Source of the DNA: Diplonema papillatum
Taxonomy: Eukaryota; Euglenozoa; Diplonemea; Diplonemida; Diplonemidae
Reading direction: 5' to 3'
DNA: 64,000 bases
NCBI GenBank assembly: GCA_030068145.1
Contig: JAPJBO010000474.1
Location: 1-64,000 of the forward strand
Made by a program: the position numbers and the translations under genes. Of the stretch, positions 10,882 through 20,687 are shown piece after piece. The notes beneath the pieces are model-generated. The model was not told the DNA's origin. It saw only the letters and a list, made by a program, of their open reading frames with translations, and made no database searches. Each line of letters starts with the position of its first letter. The stretch's first letter is position 1.

Positions 10882-11454
10882 CGATGCATGGACAGAATCG
10901 GCGAACTCGCGTCTGACGAAGAGCGCCGAGAGCTGTCGGCAGACAGCATGCTGCCGGTGCTGGCCTACACCGTCGCCGCCTCGGCAACGCCCAGTCTGAA
11001 GGCGCACTGCTCGTTCATCGCGAGCTTCGCCCCCGACTACTTCTTCCAAAGCGAGCTGGGCTACGCGTTCATCTCGCTGCAGGCGGCGCTGAGCATGGTC
11101 GACCAAGAAGGGATGGAAATCATCAAGCAGCACGGCACCCCCGAAACGCCGTCCCCCGAAGTCAGCATCCGGGCGGACGAAGTCAAGCTCGTGTCCGAGT
11201 CCCTGCGGTCCGAGCCCCTGCTGGACTCCAGTTCGTCGCCTCGGCTGAAGAGGACGCCCACCGCGCCGAAGCACGGGCTCTTCTCCACCCACCGGCACAG
11301 CTTGCCGCCCGAGTCGACTCCTCCCCCTTCTACCCTCGGCACGCCTCCAGGGGCCGCCCGGAAGCCGACGGCTCGGCAAGCTGTCCTCACGCACATCACG
11401 ACGCATCAAGCGAAGGACTCAGGGGACTTTCTGAAGGGCCTCCTGGACGGGTAA
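10882..11454 (+). CDS. VPS9-domain protein (Rab5-family GEF), 3'-terminal exon
   Basis: VPS9 domains catalyse GDP release from Rab5-type GTPases on early endosomes. The exon is preceded by an acceptor (CCGCACAG, AG at 10880-10881) and read to TAA at 11452-11454. The signature is ADSMLPVLAYTVAAS (visible residues about 18-32), then HCSFIASF and GYAFISLQAALSMV (about 58-71). These match the second half of the domain, with the conserved Asp and Leu-Pro of ADxxLP and the Tyr of the GY motif. The first half of the domain and any N-terminal modules must lie in upstream exons I cannot find, so the gene is partial or truncated. The last 110 residues are Pro/Ser-rich linker. ATG at 10888 is in frame but cannot be the true start of a whole VPS9 protein. 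The final codons, stop and 3' flank are repeated in the array downstream. Confidence 0.75.
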   Translation, partial: RCMDRIGELASDEERRELSADSMLPVLAYTVAASATPSLKAHCSFIASFAPDYFFQSELGYAFISLQAALSMVDQEGMEIIKQHGTPETPSPEVSIRADEVKLVSESLRSEPLLDSSSSPRLKRTPTAPKHGLFSTHRHSLPPESTPPPSTLGTPPGAARKPTARQAVLTHITTHQAKDSGDFLKGLLDG

Positions 11455-12490
11455 TACAACTGCTTCGAGACGCCCGTTTGTGACTACTTCGAGCTGTCCG
11501 GCGCTTTCTGCCGCGCAACCGACCAAGAAAGACAAATCTTGAGAGTCGGCTATGCCGTGCTCACTTGTCACGACTAGGAGAAGCGGCTGTCCGAAAAGCC
11601 TCTCGGATGGGTGATGCAACTGCTCTTCGACCCGCCCGTTTGTGTCTACTTCGAGCTGTCCGGCGTTTTCTGCCGCGCAACCGACCAAGAAAGACAAATC
11701 TTGAGAGTCGGCTATGCCGTGCTCACTTGTCACGACTAGGAGAAGCGGCTGTCCGAAAAGCCTCTCGGATGGGCGATGCAACTGCTCTTCGACCCGCCCG
11801 TTTGTGTCTACTTCGAGCTGTCCGGCGCTTTCTGCTGCACTGCACAACCGGATTGTTCCCACCACAAGCCGAATCTTGTGAGATGGCTATGCCGTCTTGA
11901 CTTATCACGACAGGCGTGAAGGTTGAAGCGGCTGTCTGAAAGGCCTCTTGATAGGACGGGTAATTCAGTCCCAGCGCCCCCACCACCTTGTGCCGGTTCT
12001 GCGTCGCCAATGCTTTGGAGTGTCCGTTTGTGGCTACTTCGAAGTGTTGAGCGGTATGCTGCAACCGGCTCGTTTCCACCAACGAAGCCAAACTTTGTGG
12101 TTTGGCTATGCCATCCCAACGAATCACGACGAGCGCGGTGAGGGCCGAGTAGGACCTGTCTGAAAGGCCTCTTGGGCGGGTGACAGGGAAGAGGGCTAAT
12201 ACAGTACCAGTGCCTCCACCGTCTTGTGCCGACTCTGCGGCGCCAATGCTCTGATGTCCGTTTGTGACTACTTCGAGCTGTTTCAGTGCTTTCTGCGGCA
12301 CAACCGGCTCGTTCCAACCAAGGGAGCCACAATTTGTGATTCGGCTATGCCGTCCTGATAGGGAGGGGGGAAGGGTGATTCGGTACCAGCCCCCATCATC
12401 TTGTGCCACCAATGCTTTGAGATGTCCGTTTGTGACTACTTCGAGCTGGTCAGTGCTTTCTGCTGCAGGGTTCATTTCCACCAAGGAAGC
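11410..12490 (+). repeat. tandem array built from VPS9 gene 3' end
   Basis: Five to six degenerate units of about 184-200 bp. Each contains a version of the gene's last codons and stop (TCTGAAAGGCCTC..GGACGGGTAAT in good copies) followed by CGCCCGTTTGTGACTACTTCGAGCTG, CAACCG and CGGCTATGCCGT. The first unit is the CDS end itself (11425-11454 onward). Later units carry substitutions that break the peptide frame. A detached unit lies at 14115-14290. Confidence 0.85.
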
Positions 12491-12549
12491 CAGGTGGCTT
12501 TGTTGACAACCCCCCTTCGACGCAGAAGCAAAACGACGACTGCACGGCG

Positions 12550-12686
12550 AGCCTCAGAGGCTGGAGTTAAAACAGCGGGTGTCACACCCGCTTTTCGGGT
12601 GTGGATTCCCACGCGTTTTGGTTGTAGCACACCCGCTTTTCGGGTGTGACTCGGGCACACCCTCTTTAACTCCAGCCTCTGAGGCT
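12550..12686. mobile_element. short inverted-repeat (foldback) element
   Basis: The 22-bp arms AGCCTCAGAGGCTGGAGTTA(AA) and their reverse complement at 12665-12686 enclose two hairpins of CACACCCGCTTTTCGGGTGTG type. Related sequence without the left arm occurs at about 38880-38960, beside the 120-bp array. No target duplication is clear. Confidence 0.65.
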
Positions 12687-12689
12687 GGA

Positions 12690-12881
12690 CCTCACCGTGT
12701 GTAGTCTCTCGCCGGAGACGTTAAACCCCCGGAGTTTCAAGCGAGTTTTCACTCCGGAAACACCGGAAACTGTCAAGAAAACCCAGCCCTCAGTTGGTCT
12801 TACCTAAGCCAACTTTCGTTAGCCTTCTGTCGGATACGATCCACTTCAGTAAGAAAGAAAAGAAAAGAAAAGACAGAAAAC

Positions 12882-12920
<39 letters not shown>

Positions 12921-13776
12921 GCTAGAAAAGGCGTCCCCCTCAAACAAACTTCCGCCGCAGAAAAGAAAACTGCCAACGAAAAGGAAAGCACAATTCTATC
13001 CTATGGTTTCGCACAATTTTGAAAAAAAAAAAAAAAAAAAAAAAAAAACAACAACAACAACAACAGAGCAGTTTAAAAAAAAAAGATTTGGAACAAATTT
13101 TGTCGAAAGGAAAAGAAAAATAGTGGTCTTCAACACACGTGGACGCCCCCCCGAAGAAGACTTGATGCAAGCGTCAATCATGCATGAGAGGCAGGGTTCT
13201 GCCTGAGCATTTAACTACGATTTCCCCAAAGGAAAGGAGGGATCCTCTTCTCCTCACGTTTGCAGAAACCTTTAGGAAGGCGATGCCGTGCGTGAGGAGG
13301 TTGAAAAAGTCACGAAAGCAAGGGAAGAAGAAGGGGGAGTGTATGACGTGCAGCCGTTTGACTTGACAAAAAGAGTCTGCGGTGTTGATCGTAAAAGCTT
13401 GCCACTTGCTGTCGTTGGGGCCGGGAGGGTGCGAGAGTGGGAGAAAGAGAAGAAGGGCGAGCAGGTGTTTTTTTGTTGACCGTGCAGGGTGCGCGTGCTC
13501 ATGAGGCATCAGATGGCAGCAGCAGTGTCGGGCTTCTTGCTCAGCTGGAGCGGAGTCAACTTGGTTGCGCAAGCCGAGCGGGATGTGAACCAAGCTGTTG
13601 CTGCAAAAAAAAGCTTCTTCCAAAATCAGAAAGTCTTGAAAAACAGACCGGCTTATCGTCTCGTTTATCTAAATAAACGACCGGAAACAAACCTACGCAT
13701 TTCTTTCGCGATTTGGATACCACCGAGCAGTTTCAAATACGTCATCACTAGCAGGCCCGAGACAGGAACCGGAAGG

Positions 13777-13780
<4 letters not shown>
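12690..13780. other. intergenic with poly(A) and A-rich tracts
   Basis: No gene seen. A-runs lie at about 12885-12919 and 13021-13048, followed by a short (ACA)n. A segment near 13140-13220 (GAAGAAGACTTGATGCAAGC ... CATGAGAGGCAGGGTTCTGCC) recurs near 15170-15220 and 19220-19270 as a dispersed repeat. Confidence 0.5.
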
Positions 13781-13781
<1 letters not shown>

Positions 13782-13821
<40 letters not shown>

Positions 13822-13831
13822 TCTCTCTCTC
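13782..13831 (+). repeat. (CT)n microsatellite
   Basis: About 50 bp of CT dinucleotides with one C insertion. Confidence 0.95.
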
Positions 13832-14114
13832 GAAAGGCAACCTACAGCACGTCAACCCCCCTCTGTTGATCGTCGTTACGAACCATCAACTTCGCGCCCC
13901 GGGCATCTAATCCAGCCTGTCCGCCGGACCGTATGTAGGATACTCAGATGCTGGCCATCTTCGCAAGTAACGAAAGGTAGTCCATTTGCCGAATGTCACC
14001 CACTGGGTTGTAAGGGCCTTCTCCCCGAGGTGGAGTTGCGTGTGCTCTCGTAGGCATGGGTGGCCATGGCTGTGACAGGAGCCGAACAGCCGGCGGGTTT
14101 GCGGGTTTGCGTGG

Positions 14115-14290
14115 CACCTAGAAAATTGCTGCTGCACTGCACAACCGGATTGTTCCCACCACGGCAGCCAAATCTTGTGAGTCGGCTATGCCGTCTTCAC
14201 TTATCACGACTGGAGGTGAAGGTTGAAGCGGCTGTCTGAAAGGCCTCTTGGACGGGTAATGCAACTGCTTCGAGACGCCCGTTTGTGTGC
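14115..14290 (+). repeat. detached VPS9-array unit
   Basis: Contains CTGTCTGAAAGGCCTCTTGG then ACGGGTAATGCAACTGCTTC and CGGCTATGCCGTC. It is closer to the intact VPS9 3' end than several units of the main array, from which it is separated by 1.6 kb. Confidence 0.8.
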
Positions 14291-14427
14291 TCCTCCCCTT
14301 CACAAGAATCCGCTTCTTTCCCCGGCGACACTCACGCGGGTGAGGTACGTGTCTGAACAGTCCTACTGTAACGAGTTGAACAGTATTTCTCGGCCTCCGC
14401 TTTCCATCCACTGTATTTAACCACTCA

Positions 14428-14550
14428 GGTTCCGCGCTGATGGCGGCCTGCCCTCTGTGTTCGTGGCTTCAAGGACCGAAACACGGTGCAGATACGGTGC
14501 GGGGGTTTGTGCATTTCCATCCCCAAGCACGTTCTTTGCAATCCTTCCAT
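14428..14550 (+). repeat. dispersed repeat (CGTGGCTTCAAGGACCG family)
   Basis: Copies of TTCCGCGCTGATG..GG ... GTGGCTTCAAGGACCGAAAC occur here and at about 16108-16206 and 56897-57030. No coding potential is recognised. Confidence 0.6.
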
Positions 14551-14642
14551 TCCAGTCGGATACTTCACGCATGCGACGTGCTGCCCTCAGCTCGCAGAAT
14601 TACTTCCTCGCACGCTTTCCCCTTTGGCACTTCGACGATTAC

Positions 14643-14782
14643 GGTGTGTGGGCCTTTGAAGTGTGGATCTGCTCCCCTTGAGGTTCCTGGTCCATGCCAA
14701 GCGCCGCCGCCTGGGTTAAAGGATTGCGGCATCTGGTGTGGGCCAGGGCTAGGGAGGCTGTTCGGAGGGGTTACCACCACCG
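14643..14782 (+). repeat. about 140-bp dispersed repeat, copy 1
   Basis: Found inverted at about 36143-36290. Shared text includes GTGTGTGGGCCTTTGAAG, GGTTCCTGG and GCGCCGCCGCC.GGGTTAA. The inverted copy carries a 16-bp insertion after the first block. Confidence 0.7.
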
Positions 14783-14885
14783 CTCGCGGGCTTCGTTGCT
14801 TCACTGCCCCGGCTCCCCGGTGTGTCTTCGTCGTCCCATGAAGGGGTTCCACGGCCATCCCCCCGAAGGACTCCTCCCCGTAGGG

Positions 14886-15138
14886 CAGTGATCACGGCAA
14901 ACGTTGAACGTTTGACAAACGTTTGCGTTTGCAAAATCCATGCCAAACGTGAATCAAACGTGAGTGAGGCGCTGGCTGTGCCTGCAGTGGGTCGGCTTGT
15001 GCTATTAAGGGTCGTGTACGGTGTACAGACCCGGTGCATCGGATCCGATTAGCAAACGTCACGTTTGCACGTTTGTCAAACGTTTGCGTTTGATAATCTT
15101 GTCAAACGTACGTTTGCAAACGTTTGACAACATCACTG
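14886..15138. mobile_element. inverted-repeat element with CAAACGTTTG clusters
   Basis: The ends are CAGTGAT at 14886-14892 and ATCACTG at 15132-15138. Inside, both subterminal regions are packed with AAACGT or its complement (over a dozen within 250 bp), many forming CAAACGTTTG palindromes. The design resembles the hAT MITE at 33548-33883, which has CCACRTGTGG instead. No clear target duplication. Confidence 0.5.
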
Positions 15139-15237
15139 CCCGGACCTTCCCCCGTGCTCTGCATTCCCGCGAAGAAGATTTGATGCTAGCATCGAGCATA
15201 CATGAGAGTCAGGTAGCGCCTGCACACGAAACTAAGA

Positions 15238-15238
<1 letters not shown>

Positions 15239-15272
<34 letters not shown>
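15239..15272 (+). repeat. poly(C) tract
   Basis: An uninterrupted run of 34 C residues. Confidence 0.95.
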
Positions 15273-15274
<2 letters not shown>

Positions 15275-15477
15275 ATGGATTGTTGCTGCGTCGCGGGTTC
15301 TTCAGTGCGGTTTCGGGACGTCACCGCTGCACTTCAACCATCAGTGTGCAACCCCCCACGTCCCCTGTGTAGTCTACTCCGCAGGTTGTTCTGCGGAGTC
15401 TACTCCGCAGGTGGCCACCGTAAAAATGTAGTCAAGTCGGTGCGTTCCGGCGAGTCGCCGTCAGAAGCAGCACCCGG

Positions 15478-16095
15478 TCTGAGTTTTAAAAATACTCGAG
15501 GGACTGCCTTGTGCTCATTTCGAAGGAGGCTAGAGGGGGAGAAAACAATACAACTACAAAGTGGGTCTTTTTGTTGAACGCTTACGCCCGCCACTAAACC
15601 CAGATTTACCTGTGTTTCGTGTGTACAGCACATTTACCTCCTTTGATCTTTCGCAACTGGCTCCTCAAGCATTTCCTACAAAGCAGGTGCTTATACAAAA
15701 AAATATTTGCTCAGACAACGGTTGCAGCACAGCCCGATCCTGATTTACAGGTTAAGTACGCTTGTAGGGGCCCTCATCCGAGACGGATTTCCTGGGCCCT
15801 GGTAGCACGAGTGGTCCTGGCTGTGGCGAGCTACGCACCCCCTTGACACACCAGACTCGCCGCTGCTGTTGTATAGGCACCTGCTTTGTAGGAAACCCTT
15901 GAGAGAGACGGCCGGTTGCAAAATCTCGAAGGAGGTAAAAATGTGCTGCAGCCCACACGAAACACAGGTAAATCTGGGTTTAGTGGCGGGCGTAAGCGTT
16001 TCAACGAACAAGACCCCACTTTGTAGCTGTATTGTTTTCTCCCCCTCCTGCCCCCGTCGAAATGAGCACAAGGCAGTCCCTCGAGTATTTTCTGC
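15478..16095. repeat. inverted pair of about 230-bp repeats
   Basis: 15478-15705 (plus) and 15865-16095 (minus) are near-identical copies separated by 159 bp, so the region can fold into a long cruciform. The repeat includes ACTCGAGGGACTGCCTTGTG, CCCAGATTTACCTGTG and CAAAGCAGGTGC. Further copies or pieces lie at about 36720-36880, 54120-54290, 55800-55880 and 48960-49035. Confidence 0.8.
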
Positions 16096-16407
16096 ATCAG
16101 CAGACACTCAGGTTCCGTGCTGATGATGGTCCGCCTGTATGTGTGTCCGTGGCTTCAAGGACCGCAGACGGGACCAGTGCGGTGTTGAGCATGTACTTCC
16201 ATTTCAACCCCTCCCCCTCACTCTGCGCCTCTTTTCTAACAAAAGCCGCAGACGCCACCGCTTTTCCGAAACTAGCCACTCACTTCGCGCAACATCACGC
16301 TTCTTCAATTGACACTTGTGATTTTTGCCCGGGGCTGGGCGAGAGGGGGCGCGTCCCCGCCAATCGTAGAATCACTCGCGTTTTCTTTTCTTCCTCGCCT
16401 TTTCTTT

Positions 16408-17103
16408 TACACAAGCGCCAGCTTGGAAGGAAATGTTCGACGAAGCTGCCGAACAAAGAACCGAAGGGATCCCAAGTGCTGTAAATACCGAACCACGTTG
16501 AACGGACGTGAGGTCATGCGGGTTTACCCCTACACGACGAATCACTCAAACACAACAGGTCAAAGTCCCGAGTGAGAAAACAACACACGGTGGTGTAAGC
16601 GAAGAACAAAACCTCTATATTTCCTCGGTGTCGAAGCAGCTACGTCGAGTATTTTTACATAAGCGCCAGCTTGGAAGTAAATGCTCGACGAAGCTGCCGG
16701 ACAAAGAACAGAAGGAATCCTACGTGCTGTAACTACCGAACCACGTGTTGAACATACGTGAGGTCATGCGGGTTTACCCCTACACGACAAGCACACAAGC
16801 ACAACAGGTCAAAGTCCCGAGTGAGAAACCAACACACGGTGGTGTCAGCGAAGAACAAAACCTCGAAATTTCCTCCCTTCCATTCGGTGTCGAAGCAGCT
16901 ACGTCGAGTATTTTTACATAAGCGCCAGCTCGGGCCGGAAATGCTCGACGAAGCTGCCGGACAAAGAACCAAAGGGATCTCCGAGTGCTGTAACTACCGA
17001 ACACGTGTTGAACGGACGTGAGGTCATGCGGGTCTACCACTACACACGACAAGAAGCACAAACACAAGTCCTGAGTGAGAAAACAACCCACGAATGGTGT
17101 AAG
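16408..17103 (+). repeat. three tandem A-B terminal-repeat units of the DIRS-like element
   Basis: Unit A (GCGCCAGCTTGGAAGG ... GGTGTAAGCGAAGAACAAA) and a shortened unit B (CCTC..AATTTCCTC ... CAGCTACGTCGAGTATTTTT) alternate A-B-A-B-A with a period of about 255 bp. In the intact element at 20.5-25.0 kb the same blocks occur as A1, then B1-A2-B2. These copies have no ORFs between them. The third A is interrupted near its end by a hAT-like insertion at 17104. Confidence 0.8.
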
Positions 17104-17311
17104 CAGTGTTCGGGGTAAGGAAAAAAAGCGGCTGATTTCAGCCGGAAAAAAAAATCTTGAAAAACTAACCGGCTGATAATCAGCCGGCATGGGCGGCATA
17201 GCCAAAGTTACACATGATAAAAATCGGCTGATTCCGTGCGAGTCTGCCGGTAAATAAGGGCTCGAAATTTAATCAGCCGGCAAGCCGGCTGATCGCGCGC
17301 ACACTGTGTGA
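17104..17311. mobile_element. hAT-like foldback element in a DIRS A-repeat
   Basis: The left end CAGTGTTCGGGG and right end CGCGCGCACACTG match the ends of the longer element at 50056-50579. The inside carries CGGCTGATTTCAGCCGG-type palindromes. It splits the A-repeat: GGTGTAAG precedes it, and AGTGTAAGCGAAGAACAAA resumes after it, which fits an 8-bp duplication with one mismatch. Confidence 0.6.
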
Positions 17312-17324
17312 AGTGTAAGCGAAG

Positions 17325-17470
17325 AACAAACAACATTCCTGTGGGTTGCCCTTCAAATGAATGTATTGTGCAGGCTAGAAAGACGTAGCCGTGTTCTGGT
17401 GGTTGATCAGAATGCCTGACCTGGAAATGACAGGGCAAAACGAAGACGAGGAACGACAGCACCCTCAGCG
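17325..17470 (+). repeat. about 145-bp dispersed repeat, copy 1
   Basis: Other plus-strand copies lie at about 19789-19930, 29574-29735 and 32640-32790, with GGGTTGCCCTTCAA, GTTGATCAGAAT and CGATCA.CCGGCACGCAC. The four copies differ by small indels. Confidence 0.7.
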
Positions 17471-17871
17471 GAAAGAAAGCAGAAGTGTCCAGTGGCGCGC
17501 GTGATATCGAAGGCAGGGTTCGCAGAAGCATGCGCACCGGCGAGGAAGGGAAAGGACGAGCACGGCACGGTACGATCGAAGAGGTAGGCACCTGGTGGCT
17601 AATGCAGGCCCATCGCTACAGATCTTCTGCATTCTCATCTCAAGCTGTCACGGTACCCATGGTATCAGGTCCATCTGGCGCTTCATACAATTGCTTGGAG
17701 CTGTCTATCAGGAGAGGATGAACCGGCTCACAGACAGGAGGATACATGCGGCTTTTTAGGAGAAGCCCCGACTTTCTCACAACACAACCAGCCTCAACAA
17801 GCAGGAGTTGGGCTCGTATCAAGAAAACCTTCCCCACCCATCCCCCCCTGCCACCTACATAGACAAATACG

Positions 17872-18439
17872 ATGGTGACCTTCGTCGGCGCTGATATAGG
17901 CGGCTCGCTGTGCAAGCTCGCGATGCAAACGTCCGACGCCGGGACACGAGCAATGTTGAAGCGGCTCGGCTGGAAGAGCGCAACCGCGAGGAGCGGTGGG
18001 ATGGTGCTGCTAGCCACCGTGCCGACGTCGCGCGAGAACATAGAAGAGATATTCGGGGCGATCCGAAAGATGGGTTCGGTCCGCGTGGCTGTCACGGGAG
18101 GAGGCATCCACAAGCACATCGACGTCATCCGCACGCTTGCGTCCGCGCCGAACATCACGCTTTGCCAGAAGAACGACGAGTTCAAGACGCTGTCCCTCGG
18201 GCTTCTCTTCGCGCGCAGCGGGCTGGCCTCGCGCCCCCTCTACCAACTCACCGACTTCTTCTTCCACGGTGAAGTTGGTCCCGACCGTGCTCGGGTCACC
18301 ACCCGCCACATCTCCATCTCTCCGTCGACGCCGATGCTCGTCGTCAACATCGGCACCGGCACGTCGATCGTCGACATCGCGGGCGACGCCAGCTACCTTC
18401 GGCTGGGCGGCAGCTCTCTCGGTGGCGGCACTTTCTTAG
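17872..18439 (+). CDS. type II pantothenate kinase, exon 1
   Basis: Pantothenate kinase makes 4'-phosphopantothenate from pantothenate and ATP, the first and usually rate-setting step of coenzyme A synthesis. Exon 1 encodes residues 1-189 and the first base of codon 190. Visible motifs: GADIGGSLCKL (residues 6-16, phosphate loop of the ASKHA fold), VAVTGGGIHKH (72-82), KNDEF with a candidate catalytic Glu at 103, VVNIGTGTSI (157-166) and GGSSLGGGTFLG (179-190). The ATG at 17872 sits just before the first motif, as in minimal members of the family. The donor is TTAG|GTAGTC at 18439/18440. Joined to 26024-26604 in phase it gives 382 residues, close to the catalytic core of eukaryotic PanK. Substrate and role are from the family. 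The upstream region has no clear promoter element. Confidence 0.92.
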
Positions 18440-18450
18440 GTAGTCGCCCC

Positions 18451-18705
18451 CCATTATTCGTAATAACAATTATTCTATCTGGCAACAAAATTTTAAATCA
18501 TTTTGAGGACCTAAAGGTCCCCGATTAGGCCCCTAAGGTCATTAAAAATGGTTCTTAGGCCCCTAAGGTAGGTGACCCTAACAATTAATTGTAAACACGA
18601 AAGAGAACGCTGGCAGCGTGTTTGCGAGAAGATTAGCCTACCGATCATATTCACTCACTATCACTCACTAACAGGCTAATCCTCCCCCGGCACGTACAAA
18701 CAAAT
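18451..18705 (+). repeat. dispersed repeat with a nested 106-bp insertion
   Basis: Matches about 42065-42190 (CGTAATAACAATTA|ATTGTAAACACG ... GGCACGTACAAACAAA). Relative to that copy, 18473-18578 is extra and is bordered by TAACAATTA at 18464-18472 and 18579-18587, a 9-bp target duplication. The insert carries TTAGGCCCCTAAGGT twice. Confidence 0.75.
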
Positions 18706-19477
18706 CAAAGCAAGTTCGCTTAGGGATTGGGAATTTAAAGCCAGCTGATTTCGTGCAAAGCGCCGGCATAGAACGAAATCCACCGAACAGGACACGAATT
18801 TTCTTGTCTGTGGGTTTCGGGCTCTGTCGCTTTCCGGGACTGGCGACACTACCTGGGGGTCGAATATGCTTTCCAACACTGACCGCTGATTAAAGTGGTC
18901 TCTGCCCTGCCAGTTGTCCCCCCCCCCCCCCCTTTTTTTAATCTGACGAAGGAAGGATGCGATAGACATTGGAACCAGAAGGTTGTGATAGCACCGGAAC
19001 AGGACCGAAAGTCCCCGTCCAAAGGACCCACTGAAGAGCTCTAACTTTCGATTGGTATGCGTTCAAGAGCGAAACCAGCGACAAAGAAGGTGCACACAAC
19101 ACCGCGGTGAAAAAAAGAATAAAGAGGAATAGTCCCTCAAGGTTCCAGACCCTACCTGCGGAGTCTTACACTCCCTGCGACCCTTTTTCCCTTTCCCCTA
19201 TTTTATTTTACACTTTTCGACGAAGACTTGATGCTAGCATCAAACATGCATGCGAGGCAGTGTTCTGCCTAAACATTAAACTAAGTTTTCCCCCCGTCCC
19301 TACAACAAAACTACGCATTTCTTTCCAATTCCATTAAAGCCAGACCAATCCACAACGACCGCCCCCTTCTTTTTTTTTTTCAAGCCTCCGGGTATGACTT
19401 AGTGGTCTTCGGGCCTGCCCCGGTTGCTGACGCGTGACTCCTGATAGACTAAGTGGTTCTTCGCGGCGTTGCCCTGC

Positions 19478-19525
19478 CTGGGCGGCAGCTCTCTCGGTGG
19501 CGGCACTTTCTTAGATAGTCGCCCC
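19478..19525 (+). repeat. duplicate of PanK exon 1 end and splice donor
   Basis: 48 bp matching 18403-18451, covering the last codons of exon 1 and the first bases of the intron. The donor reads TTAGATAGTC here instead of TTAGGTAGTC, so the GT is lost. Confidence 0.85.
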
Positions 19526-19530
19526 ATTTT

Positions 19531-19660
19531 TTAGAGTGCAAGTTCGCTTAGGGATCCGGGGGTTTATAGTCTCCGGGTGACCATTGTCGTAAAAAGTTCC
19601 TTTAAGGTGTCGTATGTTAGTGTGCGTATCGTATCTGCTGCAGTGGCAGTACGCGTGCTT
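19531..19660 (-). repeat. dispersed tail repeat, inverted copy
   Basis: Reverse complement of about 1168-1297, including the recurrent tail motif. It begins a few bases after the duplicated exon fragment. Confidence 0.7.
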
Positions 19661-20223
19661 TTGCGTGTATCTTTGTGTGTCTAACAAATGCAATTTGTCA
19701 AGAACAAAAACAGATCGATGGCAGCGTACTATCCTCCCGTTAGATAGAACAAAACAGGAAGGAAGTGCGCACAAACAAACTACAGAAGCAATCTTGCGGG
19801 TTGCCCTTCAATGTCTTGTACAGGCTAAAGAGACGTAGGCAGCGTGTTTTGGTAGTTGATCAGAATTCCTTGCCTGAAAATGACACAGGGCAAATACAAG
19901 TAGGAAAACGATCAACCGGCACGCACGAACAAAAGAACGTTCTACTACCCGACCCTCCCACCGCACGTCCTCCTCAACCCAAAGGAAGTAAGAACGCATA
20001 TTACAGACCGATACGAGCTGCATGGCAACCCCTGCTCAACATGCATGCGCGTGGGGGGCCCAAGACTAAATTCAAAGCGAATTTCTTCTTGGTGTCGGTC
20101 GCAACACTTACAAACATGGCTAGCCGTATTTAAGCATACCTACTACCCACATACCACCCGCCTCACAGCCTCAATGGTCAACCGGAGACCCTAAAACACC
20201 GAACCTCTAAACCACAATAAACG

Positions 20224-20288
20224 CTAAAAGGAAATGCTCGACGAAGCTAGCCAGACAAGGAACCGAAGGAATCCCAAGTGCTAAAACT
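20224..20288 (+). repeat. fragment of DIRS-like A repeat
   Basis: AAGGAAATGCTCGACGAAGC through AATCCCAAGTGCT, the 5' part of block A only, about 190 bp before the intact A1. Confidence 0.7.
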
Positions 20289-20475
20289 ATTGCTGCTGAC
20301 TTTTCGGACCCTGTTCTTGCACCCCAGCTGTAAAATTGCACACCCTTACTTTTGGACGGGCTGCTGGACCCGTGTAAAGCCCTGAAAACTTTCACCCTCG
20401 TAGTAGTAGTATGTGTCGGCTGCCGAAGCAGCCGGAGACAGCAGGCGCACGGGGCAGGTCTTGTTTGATTTTTTT

Positions 20476-20683
20476 TTACATAAGCGCCAGCTTGAAAGGA
20501 AATGCTCGACGATGCTGACCGACAAAGAACAGAAGGGATCCAAAGTGCTGTAACTACCGAACCACGTGTTGAACGGACGTGAGGTCATGCGGGTCTTCCC
20601 CTACACGACAAATCACACAAACACAACAGGTCAAAAGTCCTGAGTGAGAAAACAACACACGGTGGTGTAAGCGAAGAACAAAA
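20476..20683 (+). repeat. split direct repeat A1
   Basis: Block A, from ACATAAGCGCCAGCTTGAAAG to GGTGTAAGCGAAGAACAAA. It is almost identical to A2 at 24706-24918. The gag ATG follows 5 bp later. Confidence 0.88.
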
Positions 20684-20687
20684 AGGG

